Made by a program: the position numbers and the translations under genes. From the NCBI RefSeq assembly GCF_910596095.1, contig NC_056550.1, forward strand, positions 13,565,501-13,629,500: a stretch of 64,000 bases of DNA, read 5' to 3'. The notes below the pieces were generated by a model. The model saw only the letters and a program-made list of their open reading frames with translations, was not told the DNA's origin and ran no database searches. The stretch is from Thunnus maccoyii. Lineage: Eukaryota > Chordata > Actinopteri > Scombriformes > Scombridae. Positions 14,501 through 24,554 of this stretch are shown in pieces; position 1 is the stretch's first letter, and each line of letters begins with the position of its first letter.

Positions 14501-17329
14501 CCAGCATGGAAGAGCAACCGATTTTGCAGGCATTTTTTGAAAACAAGGGCACACTCTTGTATCCTCCTCAAACTTAGAATCAAGATGAATCTGATATTCC
14601 TTGATTTGATCACATCTAAAGACAACAAAAAGCTTCTCCTTGTTCCCCTGCTTGTATTCTGGGGAGGCATTTTACATAACAGCGGGGGAAAAAGCAGCTT
14701 GAAGGATTACATGTGGTTGATTCAAAACAAATCAAACATTGTAGTCTATTTGAGATCTTGGATGAAGTACCATTTAACAAGCTTCTTGTAAAAGCACTGT
14801 TGTTGTCAGGCTGCCACTTTCCAAGTGGTTTTAAAAGCGTGTGTGTGTGTGTGTGTGTGTGTGTCAGGTTCTTACAGGATTACTGCGCCAGAGGGACCTT
14901 CTCTGATCTGGACCTGATAGACAACTTGGGCTCGGCCATGCTGCTCAGCGACAGGCTCACGTTCCTCGGTATAAACAAGGAACACACACAGACATATACC
15001 GTAGCATAAGTAGCACTGCTCAACTTGTGACTCAGCCAGTGCAGAGCTCTCACAAGTTCAATCCACACATCAGGTGAGGGCACATTCAGTCAGGGCCCTG
15101 GACAGCTTCCCTTATAGTCTCTCTCAGGCTGTCACATGAGACTGAGACACTGAGACGTGTACACACAGAGATCTAAATAAAGCTGTGTACTGCTTAATGC
15201 AACAGCATGTGACAGCGTGCTTTGATGCAATCAGTAAATCAGCGAAAAGACATAAACCATTTATAAAAAGCTTCTAAAGTTTAGATACTAGTAGAAAGAA
15301 ATTGCTTTACTTTTAAATAGATCTCTCTATTTTTTTTATGCAGAAAGTATGAATTTAAGTGTTTGCAAGATGTTTCATTGCTGAAAAATACACATACATA
15401 GAGTCTCCACATAATCTGAGCACTGACTGTTCATCCTGCCTGCTGTGTAATATGCTGTTTGATGAGTATCAGTGATGTCTGAAGCACTGTGGGAGGTAGC
15501 AAAAACAAAAAACATCTGATTAGTTGTGAATAAAAATAAGAACTATTTCACTTTTCTGTATGTGATTACATCTACATCAGCATTAGATCACTAGTAATCA
15601 CAAAGTATAAACATGGGCGACTATATATAGTCAGTCGGCAGCAGTCTAGTGTTGCAGTCTGAAAACTCTCTTTCCATTCCTAGGGAAGTACCGTGAGTTC
15701 CACAAGTTGTACGGAGAGAAGTGTTTCAGGGAGGCGGCTAAGCTGCTGCTCTCCCTCATGACGGCCAAGATCGCCCCCCGAAGCTTCTGGATGACTCTGC
15801 TGACTGACGCCCTTCCCCTGCTGGAGCAGAAAGAGGTGAGTCACAAGAAACAGGGCAAATATATAACTTAGTTATATCAGGTAAGTTACATTAAAATATC
15901 AAACTGATATTAATGTTTAGTTGTTTGTATGATAAAACTGGCATATTCAACCATGAACTAATGACAGGCTGCAGCTAATAATTATTTTAATCATTGATTA
16001 ATCAGCCGATTCTTTTCTCAATTAATCAATTGGTCTATAAAACATCAGAAAACAGTGAAAAATGTCCATTACAATACCTTTTTTTTTTTTAAATTGAAGT
16101 TTTCAATTGTCTTGTTTTGTCCAACCAACAATCCAAAACCGAGATAATCAGTTTACAGTCATAGAAAGAAAACCAGCAAATATTGACATTCAAGAAGATG
16201 GAACCAGATAATATTTGATAAATGATTAATTGATAATATCGAAATAGTTGCAGATAATTTTTCTGTTAAAATCAAATAATCATTGAATAGTTGCAGCTTT
16301 ATACTAAATTATAGTTCAGCCCTGACCGACAAAATTGATTTTTTTTTTTGACAGGCATTTATTGTTTATGGAGTAAACATGAGTTTTAATAGTGTAGTAG
16401 TTTAAATAAAACAGCTTATGGTTCTAGTCTGATATATATACATGAAAATCTGTCCTCTGCAGCAGATGATTTACAGCTAATTCACCCATTGATCTGTTTC
16501 CTTCATTCCTATGAGGGAATTGTCTTGCAGTGAACTTTGTAACGTTGGACGGACGCTCTCTTTACTGCAGTGCATGTCTGTGAATGAATAATAAACATGT
16601 CCAATCATGATCACGCATTTTCAATTACTGGTCTCGAGACTAACTCATTGAGTCTGTCATGCTTTTCCTTTGCGTTGTTTTTGTCAAAACTAATTTTAAA
16701 AACTAAGTATACTTTAGTTTGCACGGTGTCATTCATGTTGTCCTAAATAAAAATAAACTACAGTATGCAGTATTGAAAAGGTGCAAATTTAATTTTTCCA
16801 TGAAGTTTGCAGTCCACATTATTATGTTAGATAAGGGGACATGGAAAGCATGAAGAGGAACTGCAATGCTCCTAAAAAGAAAAAAAAAACATTTTCACCA
16901 TCCAATCAGTGTCTGCTATGCAGGTGGTCCGTTTTCACTAAAAGGTGGCTCTGTTTGTTGACTTTTTAGGTGATCTTCTCCGCAGAGCAAACCCATGAGC
17001 TAATGTTCTGTTTAGAGGAGCTCACCTCCTCACTGAACTCCACAGCTCCTGGCACAGACAGGCCCATGCAGGTACGCATCTCCTCACACAGCCTTAAAGC
17101 TGCTCAGATGATAGTACTGTCGTCTTTTATGAAAGATACACAGGCTCAAATACCGGTCCTATAAAGTGTACCTCTTATTCTACAGCCGCAATATTAAAGA
17201 TCTCTTATTAGACTGTATTTGTCATTTCAGGAGGAAGATATAGAGGTGACCAAAGTGGAGCTCTTGAGACTCGCTCTGGCCAGGAATCTGGCTATGGCTA
17301 TAGTCAAAGAGGGCACAGTGGAAACATGA
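9699..17329 (+). CDS. nup85: Nucleoporin Nup85 (Y-complex), 19 coding exons, 651 aa
   Basis: Exons: 9699-9731, 10301-10391, 10485-10641, 10800-10870, 10956-10999, 11281-11350, 11535-11653, 11852-11986, 12678-12800, 12977-13108, 13202-13308, 13427-13510, 13640-13705, 13867-14018, 14156-14273, 14868-14968, 15684-15835, 16970-17071 and 17231-17329; total 1956 nt. All phases agree. The protein starts [11 protein letters not shown] and keeps family blocks such as [63 protein letters not shown]-like QDYCARG and [20 protein letters not shown]. Length is close to human (656). Nup85 is a helical ACE1 scaffold of the Nup107-160 complex in the nuclear pore, pairs with Seh1, and is also found at kinetochores. 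Three introns end in (TG)n tracts. It converges with gga3 downstream. Confidence 0.96.
11442..11528 (+). repeat. (GT)n microsatellite in nup85 intron 6, next to the 3' splice site
   Basis: About 87 bp of almost pure GT repeat occupies nearly half of the 184-nt intron 11351-11534 and ends six bases before the acceptor. It acts in place of a normal polypyrimidine tract. It creates a spurious poly-Cys/Val frame that was discarded. Confidence 0.95.
13614..13635 (+). repeat. (TG)n tract at the nup85 intron 12 3' splice site
   Basis: A 22-bp TG run is followed directly by TCAG and exon 13. The whole intron is 129 nt (13511-13639). Confidence 0.9.
14839..14864 (+). repeat. (GT)n tract at the nup85 intron 15 3' splice site
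   Basis: A 26-bp GT run is followed directly by CAG and exon 16 at 14868. No separate pyrimidine tract lies between the repeat and the acceptor. Confidence 0.9.
15967..16303. mobile_element. hAT-like MITE, family B copy in nup85 intron 17
   Basis: Ends carry the inverted GCTGCAGCTAAT and ATAGTTGCAGCT motifs, and the interior has the AT-rich repeats TTAATCAATTGGTCTAT and CTTGTTTTGTCCAACCAACA seen in the copies at 25702-26054 and 27837-28093. It has no coding capacity. Confidence 0.65.
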
Positions 17330-17397
17330 ATGCTGAAAGCTCTTTTGCATTTTTGTACTGTATATAAAACTCAAGTGATCAAAATGTGTGCTTTGAT

Positions 17398-17403
17398 AAT
17401 AAA
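17398..17403 (+). promoter_or_regulatory. nup85: nup85 polyadenylation signal (AATAAA)
   Basis: The hexamer lies 69 nt after the nup85 stop, giving a very short 3' UTR. The opposing gga3 signal is only about 80 bp away. Confidence 0.7.
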
Positions 17404-17480
17404 ACACTTTTCATGATGTAAACTTGACTTTTAGTAATCCTGTATATGAAGAATTTAATTGACATCCATTGAAAGAAATA

Positions 17481-17486
17481 TTTATT
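17481..17486 (-). promoter_or_regulatory. gga3: Candidate gga3 polyadenylation signal (AATAAA on minus strand)
   Basis: TTTATT on the plus strand gives AATAAA for gga3. It would set a 3' UTR of about 1.3 kb from 18802 and place the two convergent cleavage sites within about 50 bp. Other signals in the interval are possible. Confidence 0.45.
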
Positions 17487-18802
17487 TCTTCATGCAGCAA
17501 ACAAATGGCACATCATACAGTATGTACAGACCTAACACTCTCCCAAAATCTGCACGTCACATGTTCACATAACTTGTCATACAACAAACGATAGGTACAT
17601 TACATACTATGTACATTTAACACACACTTCTGTACATCCCCTATGACGATGAGTTGAGGACTACTGGAGAAGGGACCAAAAGGAGGATCGGGTGAACTGA
17701 TTTATGCAAAGTTATTCACTGCACAGTTCCACTCCACATATCCCACTGCTGCACACTGGAAAGAAATCTGCCTGATGACTGATTTCTCTTTCAAGCTACC
17801 AAATTTAAATCCAGATTTTTCAAGTCACATTTTCTAGGTTCAGTGATGCACTGAAATACTAAAAAAGAAAATAAATATGACAAATGTATTCCCAATACTT
17901 ACAGTGGTAGAAGAATAAACCTCTTTAAATACAGAACGAAAAAATATGGGTACCTAACGACTATAACTAAAAACATAACTGAAATGCTGATGATCTGGAA
18001 AAATCACTTTTCATTACGTTCAAAAGAAAAAAAAACTAATCACATGAAATAAAACCAGTGTTGGACTCAGTAGACTCAAGTAATAATGACATATCAATAA
18101 TAAGAAATTACTGTTTACCTTTACCGAAAGTGCTGTTTGTTGCCTTACCAGCACAATATTCAACATTGTTGGTCCACTAATCTAAAACAGGGCCACATTA
18201 GCTAGTATAATTTACTTAACCATGACAAAAATCCTGCTGGCTAAAATAGTCACGCAGTATATTCATGAAACAGTCAACTATCTTCCTGCAGCAATGAATA
18301 CGTGACAGTACTCTTTATTTAACAGATAAAGTTTCCACTTCAACTCCATCTTAAGAAATCTTTCCAAATCCAAATATTTCTAAATCTCTGGAAATAATTC
18401 AAGTATGTTGTCCTGGGTAAAAAGCTCAACCAGAGGAATAAATAAAAGAAGTTCATCTCTTTTAAAATATTTTGTTATGTTGCAACGCATCATGCCAGTT
18501 TGAGACCAGTCTTTAGTTTGTTAGCTGTCTGCGGAAAAGTATACAAGCACTGTATAAATAAAGTTTTTAGTGTCTGCTGTTAGCATCTCACTGCCAGTAA
18601 CAACAATGACCAAAACAAAAGGAACCATAAGGAATGTGAAGCTGAAAGATCAAGTTATTGTTACTTTAACAATGCAGCTGAATTTCTCCACCTTCCCTGC
18701 AAACTCTCTCTGGGATGTATGTGACCCCACACACACACACACACCCCTTCATGGAGCACGAACCAGTCTGTCCCTGCTGAGTGGTGACAGGCCTGCACGC
18801 TG
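17487..18802 (-). other. gga3: Probable gga3 3' untranslated region
   Basis: The interval between the gga3 stop codon and the candidate poly(A) signal has no coding frame with family likeness and is AT-rich. I see no repeat of note beyond a short (CA)n at about 18728-18744. The UTR assignment is inferred from position. Confidence 0.5.
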
Positions 18803-21370
18803 CTATAGGTGACCCCACATCTCTGGTGGGGGGAACTGGTCAACCTCTCCGACCTCGTTGCACGGACGAACTCCTAACGTGAAAGCCAGTTTGTAGCGCA
18901 GGCGCACCTTCTCCTGCAAAGACGCACGCACACAAATCATTCAGCTTTTCTCTACCAGATTGAAAGTTCTTACTGAAACTTGCTCATAAATATTATGGTG
19001 TGTGTGTTGTTTAAAATCTTTAAATGTTTGGATGTCACCTGCCTTTAATGGATTGGCCAGCAACATGATCTGGGTAATGGAGGCTGGAGGTAGGACAGGA
19101 TTAAATGGTGCCAGTTCTGTTCCTGATGGAGTCTGCAGCTTCACCTTCATGGACTGGTGGAAGAATAACGGAGAAGTCACTGTTACTATTTTTATGTCTT
19201 TATTAACAAACTCACAGAAGACAGATGGAGACATGCACCATAGTAAATAGTTGAAGCTTGGGCAATGACAACATAGCTAATAGAAGACACATGAATGAAC
19301 AGAGGAAAGTCTACCTTGGGCACAGCAGCTTGCAGTACCACATTGTGAACAGGCAGTGGCGCTGTGTTGAGCATGGACACCACCATTACCAACACGTCAG
19401 GCCTGCCGGGGGGACAGTCAGATGCAAAGTTGAGCAGCACTCTAACACCGTCCTTATCGTAGGCCGTCACAGGCAACACTTTACCTGAGGACAGAAAGAG
19501 CGCAGCCAATCAGGAACAGGCAGATATAAGAGAACTATCCAACGAGCTGCTGAGTTTCATCTTAAGTCTCCCTCCCTCTCTTTCTCATCTCCTTACTTGG
19601 TCTGATGGCCTCCAGAGGGACGTGCACATTGCTCAGGGAGATGTCTGTTGCTCTGGCCGGGCTGCCCTGGAGGGGAGGATGGCAGGGGGACAGAGAGCGG
19701 AACAGCGGGCTGCCTGGGGCCGAGCCGAGGCTCTGGGTCTTGGCGTGGGATAGAGCAGGGGAGCTGGGCATTGTACCCTGGAGAAGAGAGGCTGAGGAGG
19801 GAGAGCCCTGCCCAGGCATGAGGGGAGGTGCCGCTACAGGCATCCCAAAGCTGCTTCCCCTCGTCATTTGGCTGGACAAACTGAAAATCACATTTAAGAG
19901 ACTTTTAAGTACTGCAGACTGGTCAAATAAGAGCACCAACATTGATAGAAAATAATCACCAAAGAACATTTTGCACACAAAATAAACCTCAAGACCTTTT
20001 AAAATGTCTACAGACAGAACAATTGGTGGAAAGCACTGATTTTCTGTTAAATAGTGAAGATAAAAAATACTGTAGTTAACTTTGTACCTCTTGTGATCTG
20101 AAAAGCCCATCATGGCAAGGTCTTGCAGGTTCTGGAGACTGTGTATGGTGACGGCTGGTTCAGCTGGGGGGAGCACTGGACCTGAAAGAGGTACACTCCC
20201 AAACATATCCACGCTTGATGCTGGGGCCTGCAGAGGAGATGAGGAGACAAAAAAAAAAAAAATCACCCTCTCTCATTAGACTTTGACTAACAATCTGCTG
20301 TTTGGCACAAAAGAATTTCAGATGTACCTGCAAGGAACTCCACTGACTGGATACTTCACTCAACTTGGGTTTTGATTGGCTGCTCAGAGAGGTAGGGGGG
20401 TCATTCAGTCCTGAAAGAATGTAGAACCACAGGCATTTGTATTGTCACAAAGGAGAAAATATTCTATGTTTAACACAGTTTTGGGTGCTGCAGTGAGGAT
20501 ATACTACCTAGAGACAGCAGCTCATCATCAAGGAGAGAGAGCGCAGTGGAGGCCTTGTCGAGGGGGGGGTGACTCGGGCTGCTGCCCTGACTGCCGTGGG
20601 ATCCACCCAGGCGTTTAGGTGGAGGAGGCAGGACAGGGATGGGGGAAGCCGTGAGATTGGTAGAGATGGGATTTGAGCACAGCGAGGGAAGGGCGGCAGG
20701 TTGAGGAGGGCTCGGAGTGTCGAGGCCGGCGAGGTCGATCAGTGTGTCTGTGGTGTCTGTCGAGTGCGTATGACAAAGAGGAAGATGAACTGCAGAAGGT
20801 GAATTAGGCAGGAGCATAAAAGCAATCAGGTTTTTATATAAAAGTGCAAAAACATGTGCGTATAGAAAGTCTCTCACCGCTCTCAGCTGTGGATTGAGGC
20901 TCTTCACTGTCACCGTTGATCGTCTGCCCTTCAACAATCTTCTTATAGGAGTTGATAACCTTGGAGAGGTCATCGTTGGCCTGAAGGATGTCACCTGAGG
21001 AGTCACAGATTATACACAGTGTCAATCAAAATGTGAACACAGAGCTTCTCCAGATAAGAGAAAAAAAAAAAAACAGCCACCAAACCTAAACTGGTGTCAT
21101 TGTCCTCGGCCTCAGTGGCCATTTTGAAAGCAGCACGCCTCAGCTTGTCACACCGCTCGTAGAGTTCCTGAAGAGAAAAACAAAGGAGGCGCTGTGCAGT
21201 TTAAATACTGCAGGGACACAAGCTGATGTGTACTGGTGTTGTCTGATTTTCAGTAGTTTTCAGTAGTAAACATTACATTATCCAAACAATATTCCATAAG
21301 CATTAAAATTTTGCACAATAAAATGACTAAAAAATGATAAAGTTGTACATAAGACAACTGATTGCTCTCA

Positions 21371-21409
<39 letters not shown>

Positions 21410-22570
21410 ACAGACACGCACCTTAATGATCTCCTTGTCTGAGTCAGAGGAGCTGTCTTTATTGTAGTGGGAGAGCATCTCAGTCAGCAACTTGACATTG
21501 ATGTTCACCTCCTCCAGTGTGTTTATACGCTTCGTGACCTTCTGCACTCGTGCCTCATCCTGGCAAAAACAACAGGACACAACACGCTTTATACACACAC
21601 AGTAATATCCATGTCATGTATGAAAAATATTGTAGCGATATCACCACGGCACACTTAGCCAGAACAATTTTTAACCCAGTTCAACAGTTTTCATGATTAA
21701 AGTTAATTTCAGCTGTTCCCATAGTAACAAGCATGTCTGACATCTCTCACCTCTTTCACCATGTTTTTGATTAATCTGTTGGCTTCCTGGAGGTCTTCTG
21801 GATTTTTGCTCCGTAGAAGCTCAGCAAGCAGCTACACACACATAAAAACACACTTAAACATCTGTTTACTTTTGTAAAAGTGGAAATGCATCTTTTACTA
21901 ATATCTAGAGAGACCGTGTTTCATTTAGAGCAAATGATTCTGATAAAATTATGAAGGAAATTCAGAAATCACAACATTGCAGAGCAGATTTTGTATTCCT
22001 TTCCATCCCTCACCTTGCCCATGTCCTCATTGTCAAACACTGGGTGTTTGGGTCGTGTCGGAGGAGAGGGGATCAGAGTCCTGTCCAGCGGTAACTCTGG
22101 GTCACGTGTCACGAGCCCTGGTGAGGAAAGTGAGAACAGGATTAATAAGATGTCTTCTCACATGCATTGTGTAAAATCATGCAATATGAATGATGGAGTG
22201 AAAAGTAAGAGAAATTGATGTAATCTGTCCACATCTCAACACACCCTGTCTTCTAAGTGTCTGGTAGGCTTCACTGATCTTGGCTTCGTTGGGAAAAGCA
22301 ACAGTCCAGCTGTACAGCATTTCTACAATCTTCATCTTCACCTTCTCAGGCGCACTGTCGCCCAGGTACTGGAAACAAGAGGTGATCAAAAGGAGGATTG
22401 ATAGTAGAACATAAAATCAGCTTTATGAGCATAAAGTCTAAACCCTTTTAGAGGCAGCTCACCTTTGGAGACACAACTTTGATCAGCTCGTTCAAAAATC
22501 TGTATTTTCCGACTTCGTTATGAAACCTTCTCCCGCAGTTCTTCATACATGCCTCCAATACCTGTGCAAA

Positions 22571-22606
<36 letters not shown>

Positions 22607-24322
22607 CAGTAATGCCAAGGCAGTTGAGAAAACAAAAAATGTACTTGTTGACATCTATGTAGGCGGAGCCTTTCTTACAGTCAGAGCCTGAAGCGCTTCC
22701 CATTCTTGTGGTGAGTGGATTTTGTGGACGAGCAATGTTACAGCTATCTGAGGACTACAAGAAGAAAATCCCATATGAGAAACTTTTTTTTTTCTGGGAT
22801 GATGATATTTTCCAATAAATAAATTAATAAATAAATAAAAAAGTTTTGCAAATATTGCACAGACATACCCCTCCAGTTCCTTGTTGATCTGATCACAGAA
22901 GCCTATGATGTACTCCCAGTCCTCCTGTCTGTTTGTTGGATGGGTGGCTTTATCTGTCACACAGAGACATTTGCACTAATTTAACCGGCGTGTTTGAAGA
23001 GCAATATGCTGTCCTAGTACATTTGAATGCACATATCGTACTACTGTGAACACAGCTTCCTGTGACTCTAGTGGTCAACATGACAAAGCAGTAATTTTTA
23101 TCATTCTTCCGCTTTTGTAATTACTGATATAGCGTTTATTTTGTTGGCAGCACTGCCCAATTATCATATCATTCATATAGCAGGTTGTAATGAGTGGCAG
23201 CTTCATATCTGTGCACAGTCCCAGCAAACACTGAGCTGTCACTGTTAAAAGTGACCCAGACAGTGTTTAACTTTATTAACAACACAGTAATATCACAATA
23301 CAAACAACAGTACATACAAAAATAAATAAATATAACTTTAAAAAGTGAATAAGCAATATTGAAAATCAGCTTAAATCATCCGGCAATGTTGTCCACAATG
23401 TTTTTCAAGAGATGAGATGTCTTCAAAGCTTTTTTTACGTTTAAATACTCTGCAGACAGAATCATAGAAAGTCTGAAGTTCAACATAAAACAACAAACTG
23501 AAGAAATCTGGCTTTGTGAATATAATGTTTGAGACACAGCATTTTTTTTAATCAAGTTATCAACTTCATTGTTGTTCTTAGACTCTACATTCAAAAATAG
23601 GACCATACTTCCTGTACAGACCTTATGAGTCTCCCAGATAATCAGGAAGTTTGAGTCCAGAAGTTACTTGAAAGAATGCCGACATAAATTAAATGAGAAA
23701 AGGACTCAGCCTCCTTTTTGCAGAAGGAAAATAAAGGGGAAACATTTAAAAGTCTAAAATTGTGACTGAATTCATTGCAGGGATAAGAATTTCTTTAACT
23801 TTATTGGGGACAAAAATCTGTTAAATTAAGTCCAAACATTCCTGCTAACGTTAGGAAACATCACTTTCGAACGATGAAAGGAGTTGAGACACTGACTTTG
23901 AACAGAAGTAAAAACACTTGTGATATTACATCCTTTCCACCAAGCCACAGACTAGGAAACAGCCCTGAGAAAGGTTCATTTAACAACGACGCTTTAACGA
24001 GAGAGAGCAATTTCGTTGATACACTTTTAAGATTGCTGGGACCGAGAAATGTCTAATCCTCCCTATTAAAGACCCACACAGTGTTTATGAAAGCTCTCCA
24101 CCCACCCTACTAATGATGCAGACACTGCTAGCACCCCAACACTCTCTACTAGCTGTGAAACAGCAGATATCAGCGCGCTGACAGCTTCCCCACGGCCGGG
24201 TTTAACGCCCCTACAGTCTGAAGCGATGTATTTAGCTAATTAACCACATTATTTCATTCATAAAATCGGATTTATCACTCACTGAGCCATGATTCAAGCG
24301 ACTCCCCTTCCTGGTACGCCAT
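18803..24322 (-). CDS. gga3: GGA3, Golgi-localised gamma-ear ARF-binding clathrin adaptor, 17 exons, 708 aa
   Basis: Minus-strand exons: 24283-24322, 22869-22953, 22679-22754, 22463-22561, 22245-22368, 22014-22117, 21751-21831, 21422-21559, 21086-21167, 20878-20994, 20508-20789, 20328-20410, 20088-20227, 19597-19880, 19315-19484, 19043-19153 and 18803-18913; 2127 nt in frame. GGA adaptors sort mannose-6-phosphate receptors and similar cargo from the trans-Golgi to endosomes. Exons 1-5 encode the VHS domain (about residues 1-141, with NRQEDWEYIIGFCDQINKEL), exons 6-10 the GAT domain that binds ARF-GTP, exons 11-14 a Pro/Ser-rich hinge with a clathrin box LIDLAGL at 332-338 and LLDDELLSLG near 401, and exons 15-17 the gamma-ear ending EVDQFPPPEMWGHL. 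Human GGA3 is 723 aa. The last intron has a GC donor. It is head to head with mrps7, as in human. Confidence 0.95.
21372..21407. repeat. (GT)n microsatellite in gga3 intron 8
   Basis: On the gga3 sense strand this is a (CA)n run starting about 14 nt after the 5' splice site of exon 8 (21422-21559). CA repeats so close to a donor are known binding sites for hnRNP L. Confidence 0.9.
22571..22614. repeat. (AATC)n tetranucleotide repeat in gga3 intron 3
   Basis: About eleven tandem copies lie just upstream (on the sense strand, just 5' of the acceptor side) of exon 4. It is an ordinary microsatellite. Confidence 0.9.
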
Positions 24323-24554
24323 AGCACTAAAAACATCGCGTGATGTCATCAGTGTATGCGCGAGACTACAAATGTATTCCTTGGATTTATTTTCTAAATA
24401 TCACACAATGTATACCATTTAAAACAAATGTATTTCACCACGGTATTGAAATTAAAACCTGCCGAATGATAGGCTGCTTTTATTTTTTTAAGGCATCTGC
24501 AGGAGATACTAACCTGTACCTCCCGGGGTCCTAACTGACGCTCACATTTCCAAG
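24323..24554. promoter_or_regulatory. Bidirectional promoter between gga3 and mrps7
   Basis: Only 232 bp separate the two start codons, which point away from each other. A CRE/ATF-like TGATGTCA lies at 24341-24348. There is no TATA box. Both transcripts must start inside this interval, so it is the tightest shared promoter in the window. Confidence 0.7.

Noticed and set aside
18914-19038. GT donor four bases after the gga3 exon 16 end
   Set aside because: It would insert four bases, shift the frame and destroy the conserved EKVRLRYK segment, so the GC donor was preferred.
19605-19955. Plus-strand open frame of about 116 codons
   Set aside because: It is the antisense shadow of the Pro/Ser-rich gga3 hinge exon 19597-19880; no independent splice or family evidence.
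22571-22614. Possible CRISPR-like regular repeat
   Set aside because: It is a simple AATC tandem repeat without spacers in a vertebrate intron.
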